From positions 1 through 64,000 of the forward strand of contig UQYV01000003.1 in assembly GCA_900545245.1 (NCBI GenBank): 64,000 bases of DNA. The letters run 5' to 3'. Each line of letters opens with the position of its first letter. Position 1 is the first letter of the stretch. The DNA is from an uncultured Bacteroidales bacterium. Its GTDB lineage: Bacteria; Bacteroidota; Bacteroidia; Bacteroidales; UBA932. This document shows positions 1 to 8,175 of the stretch, one piece after another. Position numbers and translations under genes: made by a program. The notes beneath the pieces were generated by a model. The model searched no databases, was not told the DNA's origin, and worked only from the letters and a program-made list of their open reading frames with translations.

Positions 1-106
1 AGGATGAATTTTTCAAATATTTGTTGTAATGTTGCACTTGCTTTTTGACTCTGCGTTGGGAGGTCAGACAATAGTTTTTTTATTTCCTGATGAAAATACT
101 TATTTT

Positions 107-1327
107 ATGGACAACCTTTCACACTTTCATTCATTAGAAGAATTAATCCGCGCCTTGGATAGGGAGCGGAAGTTGCTTCATGCGCTGTTTCAAGATAGAA
201 AGAAATTGTCGTTTAGGTATGATCTGGCTCGTGAGTTGGTGAGTAAGAAGGATGAGAGCATTGAGTTCCTGAAGCGTTATGGCGTGATACGTGAGAATGC
301 TGATTTTGTGGAACTTGAGGATGTTTATCTGAAGTTCTTCGAGGATGTGTTGGAGGTTAATGAGGAGATAAATGTTGCCAGTGTAAAGGAAAGCATCGGA
401 AACCTGAATAATGCCATAGATTATTATCTGAGTGAGAATAATCCGAGCAGGAAGTACGGATACCAGCGTGATGTGAAACGAATACTGAGGAATATTGCGT
501 TAACAACGCTTAGGAATGTCATCGGTTTGAAGCGCAACATCGACAATACCTACAAGAACGAACCAACCTTTACCATCAAGAAAAAGAAGTTGGTGCACCT
601 TGACGAAAAGCGCAAGGATATTGCGGCCTTGATAAATGAATGCGAACGTGTGATTGATGAGAAGCAGACAACATTCTTTATGGTAGCTATGGACGTCCAG
701 CTGAAGGACATCGTTATGGACGTAAAACTGCAGTTGCGCGACGTGTATCACAACCTGTTGGAACTTGACCGACAAATCATCAATTATCTGAACCTCATTG
801 AATACCAGAACCGTTTGCTGCAGAAAGTGCAGAAACTCAAATACCTGCGCGACCAGATGTTGCTGGACACGAACACCGACATTCAGGCTAAACTTCAGGT
901 GAGAAATCCCGTATGGATGGAGCCTCGTCCAAGATATAGGCTAAAGGTGTCGCTCTCTATGCTCCGAAACTCGGAAGATGGACTTAAAGTGCTGAAGGAT
1001 ATTGCAAAAGGCAAGGGCAACAGTCGCTTGAAGAAAGGTAATCTTGCCGAACCGCTTACCGAGGACGAACTAACGGAACAGCAACAGATACTGCAAATGG
1101 TGGATGTAGGCGAAGTGAAGAATGCGTTCATGGCATCGGGCGACAATCTGTTCCATTTCGTGATTAATTATTCTGGCTACAGAATCAAGATGGACGATGA
1201 AGCCAAGTTAGTTATCTTCTGCCAGATTGCTACACAATATCTTGACGAACTGCATGTTTGTGACGAATATCGGCAGCAAGGGGGAATCGAATATCCAATT
1301 ATATACCCGTTTACATCAAGCAATTAA
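107..1327 (+). CDS. jetA: Wadjet protein JetA (MksF/kleisin-like)
   Basis: First gene of a four-gene operon whose order and sizes match Wadjet systems, which are SMC-like complexes that recognise and cleave small circular DNA. The 406-residue product is charged, helical and coiled-coil-rich with no signal peptide, as expected for the kleisin (MksF-like) subunit that links the JetB dimer to the JetC ATPase. I recognise it mainly by its position ahead of JetB, JetC and JetD. I chose the ATG at 107; an in-frame ATG at 29 would add 26 residues including a hydrophobic stretch that looks unlike the family, and a stop lies just before it at 5-7. The stop is 4 bases before the jetB ATG. The gene is more AT-rich by eye than the sugar-utilisation genes to the right. 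The Wadjet subtype was not assigned. Confidence 0.82.
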   Translation: MDNLSHFHSLEELIRALDRERKLLHALFQDRKKLSFRYDLARELVSKKDESIEFLKRYGVIRENADFVELEDVYLKFFEDVLEVNEEINVASVKESIGNLNNAIDYYLSENNPSRKYGYQRDVKRILRNIALTTLRNVIGLKRNIDNTYKNEPTFTIKKKKLVHLDEKRKDIAALINECERVIDEKQTTFFMVAMDVQLKDIVMDVKLQLRDVYHNLLELDRQIINYLNLIEYQNRLLQKVQKLKYLRDQMLLDTNTDIQAKLQVRNPVWMEPRPRYRLKVSLSMLRNSEDGLKVLKDIAKGKGNSRLKKGNLAEPLTEDELTEQQQILQMVDVGEVKNAFMASGDNLFHFVINYSGYRIKMDDEAKLVIFCQIATQYLDELHVCDEYRQQGGIEYPIIYPFTSSN

Positions 1328-1331
1328 AAAT

Positions 1332-1871
1332 ATGCGTTACACAAAAGAAATATTCGACATACTGAACAAGGGAGGATTCATTTCCCAAAACTCAATCTCG
1401 CAACAACGTTCGCATCTGTACGATGCTATAGAGGATGATTTCCAAAATTATCAGGAATACTTCTCAGGCATAGGTTTTCTGCTCGAGGGTGGTAATGGAT
1501 ATTACTATTTCTCTCGCACAGAGAATAAAGTTGAGTTGGCGGACAAGGTTCAGCGACTCGCATTGTGGATAGATCGTGTGGATTTCTTGAAGACCTTTAA
1601 CAATATGTTCGCTTCCGGCTTCACATTTCGTAAGTCGAACATACTCGAAAAATTCTCCAGCGACATTGAACTCAAGGAGAAGGCACGCAACCTTTACACA
1701 GACGTAAAGACAAACGAGGAGAAGGTAGAGAAACTTATCAACGATTTGGAGCGCCAAGGCTTCGTGGAATTAGAGAACGACCTTGACGAAACCTACAAAG
1801 TGACAGCAGCCTTCCATTACATCGAAGAACTGATAGATTGTCTAACCATCATTGAAACAGAAGAGTCATGA
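1332..1871 (+). CDS. jetB: Wadjet protein JetB (MksE-like)
   Basis: Predicted MksE/KITE-like subunit of the Wadjet complex, 179 residues. It looks like a small winged-helix protein: an N-terminal helix-turn segment (FDILNKGGFISQNS, near residues 7-20), then a GFLLEGGNGYYYFSR beta-hairpin, and a C-terminal helical region ending in acidic residues. Similar small acidic partners sit between the kleisin and the SMC gene in MukFEB and MksFEB operons. The ATG at 1332, 4 bases after the jetA stop, is preferred over an in-frame ATG at 1227 that would overlap jetA by about 100 bases. Its stop overlaps the jetC start (ATGA, 1868-1871), which indicates translational coupling. The assignment rests on operon context and size more than on primary sequence. 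Confidence 0.8.
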   Translation: MRYTKEIFDILNKGGFISQNSISQQRSHLYDAIEDDFQNYQEYFSGIGFLLEGGNGYYYFSRTENKVELADKVQRLALWIDRVDFLKTFNNMFASGFTFRKSNILEKFSSDIELKEKARNLYTDVKTNEEKVEKLINDLERQGFVELENDLDETYKVTAAFHYIEELIDCLTIIETEES

Positions 1872-4800
1872 GAGCATTGCGAAAGATAATTTTTGTGAAT
1901 AGTGCCAACATCCGTTATGCAGAAGTAAAGTTGGACGGTAATGTGCATTTTATCGGCACTCAAGGTGTGGGTAAAAGTACATTGCTTAGGGCAATTCTGT
2001 TCTTCTACAATGCCGACAAACTACACCTTGGCATACCGAAGGAGATGAAATCGTTCGACGAGTTCTATCTGACTCATGCCAATTCATATATGGTGTATGA
2101 GGTAGAGCATGAGCACGGACCTTTCTCAATACTCGTATTCCGCTCCTCTGGTAGAGCATGTTACCGCTTTATTGATGCAGCCTATCAGAAGGAATGGCTC
2201 GTTGATGAGCATGGAGAGGTGACAGCAGAATGGAAGGTGATACGCGATAGATTGAATAGTGCTTACTCAAGCAAGATTATTGATAGATACGAGCAGTATC
2301 GTGATATACTCTATGGCAATAGGCAAGCTGTAGGCAAGGAGTTCATACGTTTTCAGTTGTTGGAAACTAACCGTTACCAGAATATTCCACGAAGTATACA
2401 GAATGTGTTCCTCAACTCGCGTCTTGATGCCAATTTCATCAAGGACATCATTATCCGTTCGATGAGTGAAGAAGAAGCCAATATTGATCTTGGATATTTC
2501 CGCAGACAGGTGTCTGACTTCGAACAGGAGTACAAGGATATTTCGTGCTGGTATAAGACAAATCAAAAGGGTGAATCCGTAGTAAGAAAGCAGGCTGATG
2601 CAGTCGTGAAGACATACCATGAGCTCCTCTATATGAAGCAACAGATAGAGGGACTGTGTGGTGAACTCAGGTATGCAGAACGCGTTACTCGTGAAAGATT
2701 GCCACTTATTGACGCTAAGAACGGAGATCTTATGCAAGAGCTGGATAGGCAGAAGCGTTTACTCTCTGAGGTTCAGCAAAAGTATGACGAGGAGAAGGCT
2801 ACTTTGAATCAGGAGCAAGGCGTTGTGAACGAAAAACTGAGGCGCGCCAAAGAGCGTAAGGAATATTATGCAAATCAACAGATAGATGTTGTAATAAATC
2901 GCTGTGCCAAAGAACCTGTTGTGAAAACAGAACTTGATGCCCTCAAGGATAAGCTTGCTGATCTCACGGCACGTTTCAATGACGTTACGACTAAATATAA
3001 GGCTCTGTGTCAGAACATCACCAACCAGTTTGAGACTTTCAAACAAACTCAGCAGCAACGTATTCTTGCCGATAGACAGGAAAAGCAGAATACGGATGAA
3101 CGCCTTTGGAAAGAGTATGATGCTACGAGAATGGAGATAGAACAGTATTTTGCGGAGAGAATAGTTTCGGCAGCTAACTCCATTGATGCTATAAAGGCAG
3201 AACAAAGCGATTGTGACAAAGAACTTCTGAAGTTGAAGTTTCTTGTGCCCTTCAAAGAAGAGAAGGAAGCATTGATGCGGCAGCTGAGTGATCTGCAACT
3301 CAATGAGAAAACACTTGAAAGCCAGATTGGTAAGCTTGTGTCTGAGCTAAAGAGTGTTCAGGCAGAATATGATAAAAAAGAGGGTGAAATTAATGCGGAC
3401 TACACCCGTCAATTGGACAAAAAGCAGAAGCAGATAGATACCATTGTAGAGCAAATTCAAACCATCGATGCGCTCCTTAATCGTACTAAAGGTTCGCTCT
3501 ACGAATGGCTTGAGAATAACAAACCTGATTGGGAACAGAACATTGGCAAGGTAATCAATGAGGAGAAGATTCTCTATCAGACAGGACTTCATCCGCAGAA
3601 AGCAGATGGAGCATCATTGTATGGCGTGAAGTTGGATCTAATGGATTTTCCGCTTAATGTGCGTAAGCCAAAGCAACTGAAGGAAGAAAAGGACGCTTTG
3701 GAGAATGAACTTAAACAAGCGAGAACAGAGTATGCTGAGATTTGCAATAGTCAAGAAAAAACTTTCGAAGATTTGAAGAGCCAGTTTACACCAAAGATTA
3801 AGGCCCTACGTCAGTATAAGTCGATTGCAGAGACGGAACTCAATATGATTCCGCAAAAGCGTAAGGCTATGCTCGTTAAAATTGAAGACTATGATGCCAA
3901 GTCGAAGCAGATAATTGAAGAAAGGCAGAATGAACTGTTGAAACGCCAGCAGAAGTTGGCTTATGACTTTACATCTGCACAAAATGCGCTTGAAAGAATC
4001 AATACTGACAAACAAAAGCAACTTAAATCAGTCGAAAAAAAGCATAATGACGCTAAGGCTGATAACGTTAAACTATATGCCGAACGTGTTGATGCTATAA
4101 ATGCGGAAACGAAGACTCGCAAACAAGAAGCTGATACAGAATTTCAAAAGCTGAAGCAGCAGGAGTTGGACGAATTGAAAGGTCGAGGTGCCGATACCGC
4201 ACTCGTGGAGGATTGCAAGGCAAAGATTAGCAAGGCAGACGACGATCTGAAATACATAGAGCGGAATCGCGAACTCGTATATGAATACAAGCGAGATAAG
4301 GAGGAACTCTTTGACCAAGAGGATAATCTGAAAAGTCAGAAGAAGAACCTTACAGAGAGGATTATGCTGTTGAATGAGAAATATGGCCAGCGTAAGCAAA
4401 AACACGAACAACAGATTATGTCCTTGGGAAAGGAACTTAGCGAGCGCAGAGAAGAAAAGAAACGTCTCGAAGATGAGTTGCAGAAGGCAGAACGCTTTGC
4501 TCATGATGAGAATCTTTGCCCTCCTATGCTTGCAGAAGCTAAAGAGAAGCGGACGTTGCGTACTCCAGGGCAAGCTATTGACGAACTTACGGGTATCATT
4601 GTATCGCGTCAGTCGAAACATAACCAATTCAAGCAGAGCATCAATGTGTTCAAGGCTAATTTTTCAGCAAAAAACACATTTAGTTTCCGTACCGAACTGA
4701 CCATAGATGAGGATTATCTTGACTTTGCCAACAACCTCGATGACTTCCTTATTAATAATAAATTGGAGGAGTATCGCAGAAGGACAAGTGAGCGTTATTT

Positions 4801-5515
4801 GAACATTCTGGCGCGTGTGTCGAAGGAGATGGGCGAGTTGACACGCCATGAATCGGATGTCGATAAGATTATTCACGATATCAATAACGACTTCAAGGAA
4901 CGCAACTTTGTGGGTGTTATCAAACTCATTGCTTTGCAGTCAGTTCCTTCGGCAGACAAGATGGTACAGTTGATGAAACGTATTAAGGAGTTCAATGATG
5001 ATAATCAGTTTGCAATGGGCGAGATGAACCTCTTCTCAAACGCTAATCGTGATGATGTAAACCAAAAGGCTGTGGGGCATCTTCTCGACTTTATGAAGTC
5101 GTTGACGGATAATCCTTCGCGCCAATATCTCACGCTTTCCGACCTGTTCCAGTTACAATTCCGCATCATCGAGAACGACAACGATACAGGTTGGGCAGAC
5201 AAGCTCTCACATGTGGGTAGTGAGGGCACTGATACACTCGTAAAGGCGATGATCAACATTATGCTTATCAATGTATTCAAGGAAAAGGTGAGCCGCAAGT
5301 TTGGTGATTTTAGAATTCATTGTATGATGGACGAGATTGGCAAACTGCATCCGCAAAACATCAAGGGCATCCTTAACTTCGCAAATGCTCGTAACATATT
5401 GCTTATAAACTCCTCACCAACAACCTACAACGTATCTGATTATCGTTATACCTATTTATTGCAAAAGGATGGCAAGTCAAAGACTATCGTTCATCCATTG
5501 ATTTCGCAGAAATGA
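1868..5515 (+). CDS. jetC: Wadjet protein JetC (SMC/MukB-like ATPase)
   Basis: Large (1215 aa) SMC-like ATPase, the motor of the Wadjet plasmid-restriction complex. A Walker A loop lies at residues 30-38 (GTQGVGKST). There follow several hundred residues of heptad-like, Lys/Glu/Gln-rich coiled coil with a break in the middle compatible with a hinge. The C-terminal head has a signature-like SEGTD near 1118-1122 and a Walker B-like segment ending in D1155-E1156 (MMDEIGK). The N- and C-terminal half-sites with a long coiled coil are diagnostic for SMC/MukB/MksB proteins. The gene overlaps jetB by 4 bases and jetD by 4 bases, so the three are probably co-translated. No frameshift or internal stop is seen. 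Confidence 0.93.
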   Translation: MRALRKIIFVNSANIRYAEVKLDGNVHFIGTQGVGKSTLLRAILFFYNADKLHLGIPKEMKSFDEFYLTHANSYMVYEVEHEHGPFSILVFRSSGRACYRFIDAAYQKEWLVDEHGEVTAEWKVIRDRLNSAYSSKIIDRYEQYRDILYGNRQAVGKEFIRFQLLETNRYQNIPRSIQNVFLNSRLDANFIKDIIIRSMSEEEANIDLGYFRRQVSDFEQEYKDISCWYKTNQKGESVVRKQADAVVKTYHELLYMKQQIEGLCGELRYAERVTRERLPLIDAKNGDLMQELDRQKRLLSEVQQKYDEEKATLNQEQGVVNEKLRRAKERKEYYANQQIDVVINRCAKEPVVKTELDALKDKLADLTARFNDVTTKYKALCQNITNQFETFKQTQQQRILADRQEKQNTDERLWKEYDATRMEIEQYFAERIVSAANSIDAIKAEQSDCDKELLKLKFLVPFKEEKEALMRQLSDLQLNEKTLESQIGKLVSELKSVQAEYDKKEGEINADYTRQLDKKQKQIDTIVEQIQTIDALLNRTKGSLYEWLENNKPDWEQNIGKVINEEKILYQTGLHPQKADGASLYGVKLDLMDFPLNVRKPKQLKEEKDALENELKQARTEYAEICNSQEKTFEDLKSQFTPKIKALRQYKSIAETELNMIPQKRKAMLVKIEDYDAKSKQIIEERQNELLKRQQKLAYDFTSAQNALERINTDKQKQLKSVEKKHNDAKADNVKLYAERVDAINAETKTRKQEADTEFQKLKQQELDELKGRGADTALVEDCKAKISKADDDLKYIERNRELVYEYKRDKEELFDQEDNLKSQKKNLTERIMLLNEKYGQRKQKHEQQIMSLGKELSERREEKKRLEDELQKAERFAHDENLCPPMLAEAKEKRTLRTPGQAIDELTGIIVSRQSKHNQFKQSINVFKANFSAKNTFSFRTELTIDEDYLDFANNLDDFLINNKLEEYRRRTSERYLNILARVSKEMGELTRHESDVDKIIHDINNDFKERNFVGVIKLIALQSVPSADKMVQLMKRIKEFNDDNQFAMGEMNLFSNANRDDVNQKAVGHLLDFMKSLTDNPSRQYLTLSDLFQLQFRIIENDNDTGWADKLSHVGSEGTDTLVKAMINIMLINVFKEKVSRKFGDFRIHCMMDEIGKLHPQNIKGILNFANARNILLINSSPTTYNVSDYRYTYLLQKDGKSKTIVHPLISQK

Positions 5516-6402
5516 AGATAACCGTTGCTCTCATAGACAAACTAATCCGTCTTCGCGATGGAAAATCGCTGCCGGCAAGCCAACTCAAGGGCGAGTGGAT
5601 AGAGGATTTGGTACATGATGATGTCTTGTTTAGTACATCGCATGGAAGTAGGAGAACATGGTTTGCTCCCAATGCAGAAAAATTATGCAAAGCGTTAGCT
5701 TCTGTTGATGAAAGATTTAGAGACATGGAGCTATTGCGTGAAACTTTATTGTCGGAGAATACATTACGTTCGCAGCAGGCGTCATCAACAGGCAACTCAA
5801 AGTTGGTGATGGCACGCTCATGTCCTGGTTTCCCAGTTAACTCATACGAACCGATTCCTTGTACATTGAATGGACGGGAGTTCGTTGTCAACCCACAAGA
5901 AGGCTGTTTCTTATTTGTGACAGATTGGCAATCGTTCCTCGTTCCCGATGATGTGGTTGTAGTAGGTGTTGAGAATATGGAGAATTTTCGCATGGTCCGG
6001 CAGCAACGAGATCTCTTTGAACAATGCATTGGTAATAATCGTTTGTTGTTCGTTTCTCGTTATCCACAATCCATTGATTTACGTTCTTGGTTGCAGATAA
6101 TCACCAACCGCTACATTCATTTTGGTGACTTCGACCTTGCTGGCATCAATATTTTCCTCACAGAGTACAATGCATATTTAGGCGATCGTTCTTCTTTCCT
6201 CATTCCCTCTGACATAGAAATACGATTAGCAAAAGGTACAATTGAAAGATACAATGACCAGTATCAAAAGTATAAGGGTGTAAATTCAAATATCCCAGAG
6301 ATTCAGCACCTTATTGACATCATAAATAGGTATCATAGGTGCTACGATCAAGAGGGATATATAAAAATAAAAGAACCATGTTCCTCTACCAAAAACTCAT
6401 AG
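5512..6402 (+). CDS. jetD: Wadjet nuclease subunit JetD (Toprim, DUF2220-like)
   Basis: Toprim-fold subunit related to the catalytic part of topoisomerase VI; in characterised Wadjet systems JetD cuts the trapped circular DNA. The Toprim acidic residues are visible: a hydrophobic strand ending GVENMENF with E154, and FGDFDLAG at 204-211 with D206 and D208. At 296 residues it is at the short end for the family, which suggests a reduced N-terminal arm. The C-terminal CYDQEGY segment resembles normal ends of the family, so I read it as complete. The start overlaps the jetC stop (ATGA). No clear terminator is seen in the 48 bases before the convergent gene on the other strand. Confidence 0.9.
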   Translation: MKITVALIDKLIRLRDGKSLPASQLKGEWIEDLVHDDVLFSTSHGSRRTWFAPNAEKLCKALASVDERFRDMELLRETLLSENTLRSQQASSTGNSKLVMARSCPGFPVNSYEPIPCTLNGREFVVNPQEGCFLFVTDWQSFLVPDDVVVVGVENMENFRMVRQQRDLFEQCIGNNRLLFVSRYPQSIDLRSWLQIITNRYIHFGDFDLAGINIFLTEYNAYLGDRSSFLIPSDIEIRLAKGTIERYNDQYQKYKGVNSNIPEIQHLIDIINRYHRCYDQEGYIKIKEPCSSTKNS

Positions 6403-6450
6403 ACCGTTCCTATACCAACTCCAAAAAGTAGGCACGGAAAATATGTCAAA

Positions 6451-7860
6451 TCAGCTGCGCCAGAAGATTTTGGTTTTTGTGCAGAGCCAGGTGCAGAGCA
6501 TCATCAGGAGGGTGAGGACTGCTCCTTTCGCAACGCCCCAGAACGGGGAGCCGAGACTCAGGCTTTCAAGCAGCGACATCGCTCCGGTGAGCGTCAGGAC
6601 CGGACCTACGACAAATCCTGTCACCGTGTAGGCGACCATCGGGTTCTGCCCCACGGATGATAGGAAACGGCAGCGGAGTCCGGCGTTTAGCTCACAGCAG
6701 AGCAGGGCGGAGACGACGAGTATGCCCATTCCGGATGTCGTGAAGAGGTAGGAGAGATTGCAGTAGTCCTTTGTTATACCGCCGTCAAGAGGGTCGAACA
6801 GCACTCCTGAAACGAGGAATATGAACCCGATGTAGCCGATGCGGGCCCATACGGACTTTGTTACTTTTCTGGTGACGGCGAGGAATATTCCGGCAAGGGC
6901 GACGGACAGGAGTAAATCTGCGAGTATGTTTCGCGTGTAGAGCCCCCATAGTTGGACGATGACGGCAGAAACTGCAATGAGTGATGCCGGAAGCCACATA
7001 TTCTCTTCAAGAGCCCCGTTTCTTTCCGGAGTCCTGACGTATCCGAGGATAATGTCTCCGACGATGGAGCCGGCGAGGACAGGGATGAGGTACTGTAGGA
7101 AAGACCATTGGAATGCCCATCCTGCGACCGGAGGCACGGCCGGAATGAACGAGAGAGCCTGTGGGGCATACGAAGACACGGCTTTTAGCGTCACGACAAG
7201 CGCAAGGCACAGCCAACGAAGCGGAATGCTGTCTTTTGTGAGAAGCCAAAGAAGCCCTCCAAAAAGCGAGGCCACAGCGAGAATCATAATTATGATGTCA
7301 TTGTCGCTCGTGAGCGGAACCCCGAACACGAACTTCAGCAGGACGGCACAAATGGCAAGCAGGGCCACTCCGGAGACGTTGATGACAATATGGACCCGTC
7401 TTTTTCCCGAATTCACTCTCATCAGTGCGAGGCAGAGCGCTGCCCACACGAACATCCTGAGCAGAGATTGCGCCCATTGAGGCTGCACTCCGCTCCCAAC
7501 TCTGTAGACGTTGCCGAGCACGAGAGCGAATGCCGTGAGCGTCAGCCATCTTTTCACGAGCCCACCGCAGACGGCAGCTTTGCTTTCTCCCTTTGCGAGT
7601 TTCTTACGCAGGGAAAACGGCAGTGCAGCTCCCATTGACAGGAGGAAAAACGGGAATACGAGGTCTACCCAGGTCAGTCCGGGATTGTTCGGGTTGAAGT
7701 CGTAGGTCGGAGGCGGTGTCTGTGCGTGAAACATCCACCCTGGAAGGTCGGAGAAGAACCCTTCGTTGGCGCTGAATGTCATCCCGATGATGGCGAGGCA
7801 GCGGAGGATGTCAATGGCGGCGATTCTTCCGGATTTCACAACAGTCTTTTCAGTGTCCAT
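6451..7860 (-). CDS. DUF5009 / HGSNAT-like membrane acyltransferase
   Basis: Polytopic inner-membrane protein of 469 residues with about eleven or twelve hydrophobic segments and no cleavable signal. The N-terminal DILRCLAIIGMTF and the LTWVDLVFPFFLLSMG segment are typical of the family that includes NagX and lysosomal heparan-alpha-glucosaminide N-acetyltransferase, which transfers acetyl groups across the membrane to terminal glucosamine. In Bacteroidetes such genes often lie near N-acetylglucosamine-using loci, consistent with the nearby GH89 gene. The activity of this subgroup is not established, so acetyl transfer is inference. It is convergent with jetD. Its start is only about 15 bases from the inverted-repeat element at 7874-8036, which may have displaced or supplied its promoter. 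Confidence 0.8.
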   Translation of the reverse strand: MDTEKTVVKSGRIAAIDILRCLAIIGMTFSANEGFFSDLPGWMFHAQTPPPTYDFNPNNPGLTWVDLVFPFFLLSMGAALPFSLRKKLAKGESKAAVCGGLVKRWLTLTAFALVLGNVYRVGSGVQPQWAQSLLRMFVWAALCLALMRVNSGKRRVHIVINVSGVALLAICAVLLKFVFGVPLTSDNDIIIMILAVASLFGGLLWLLTKDSIPLRWLCLALVVTLKAVSSYAPQALSFIPAVPPVAGWAFQWSFLQYLIPVLAGSIVGDIILGYVRTPERNGALEENMWLPASLIAVSAVIVQLWGLYTRNILADLLLSVALAGIFLAVTRKVTKSVWARIGYIGFIFLVSGVLFDPLDGGITKDYCNLSYLFTTSGMGILVVSALLCCELNAGLRCRFLSSVGQNPMVAYTVTGFVVGPVLTLTGAMSLLESLSLGSPFWGVAKGAVLTLLMMLCTWLCTKTKIFWRS

Positions 7861-7873
7861 TTCTTTGTTTTTT

Positions 7874-8036
7874 TTAGTAATCGTTAAAAAATAACTTGAA
7901 CTAAATTTGTATCAGATTTATGAGGATAGATTTCTTTTGGAAGAAGGAGTGTACTGGATGTACACGACTGATGAGAAAATAAATATAGACCATAAAGATA
8001 TGCAAATTGTTCAAGTTATTTTTTAACGATTACTTA
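7874..8036. mobile_element. MITE-like element with terminal inverted repeats
   Basis: Perfect 26-bp terminal inverted repeats lie at 7876-7901 and 8009-8034. They extend inward to about 35 bp with a 2-base insertion. The interior of about 107 bp carries a two-hairpin motif (7922-7979). No transposase is encoded; the only reading frame is about 20 codons (ATG at 7960). Size, perfect ends and the lack of coding capacity fit a miniature inverted-repeat transposable element, though a cruciform or bidirectional terminator-like repeat is an alternative. I could not define a convincing target-site duplication. The element fills most of the 315-base gap between the DUF5009 and phosphoesterase-FAD genes. 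Confidence 0.6.
7922..7979 (+). repeat. Two-hairpin motif, copy 1 (inside the MITE-like element)
   Basis: A 58-nt segment matching 50 of 58 positions of a segment at 37849-37906. It can form two adjacent small stems: TTCTT/AAGAA with a 4-base loop (7932-7945) and GTGTAC/GTACAC with a 5-base loop (7949-7965). Three of the eight differences between copies fall in the loops and one keeps a G-U pair, so structure may matter more than sequence. It ends in GACTGATGA, which puts an ATG just after the second stem. Confidence 0.6.
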
Positions 8037-8109
8037 GTGCTTATATATGGGCCAGGTTCGTGCTTGTTATCAATTGCGCGTGGCATGGAGGCAAAAATAG
8101 AGAATTAAT

Positions 8110-8139
8110 TTCGTATATTATTAAAAATTCGTAACTTTC
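8110..8139 (+). promoter_or_regulatory. Possible Bacteroidales promoter for the phosphoesterase-FAD gene
   Basis: TTCG at 8110-8113, an 18-base spacer and TAACTTTC at 8132-8139 partly match the TTTG-N19-TAnnTTTG consensus, ending 36 bases before the start codon. Each box has a mismatch, so this is tentative. Confidence 0.3.
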
Positions 8140-8175
8140 GTGAAATAATGCGTAAAAAATTTTAAAAACTCTTTT

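Noticed and set aside
5512..6402. JetD as a truncated pseudogene
   Set aside because: Short for the family, but the start overlaps JetC, the Toprim residues are intact, and the C terminus ends in a family-like segment.
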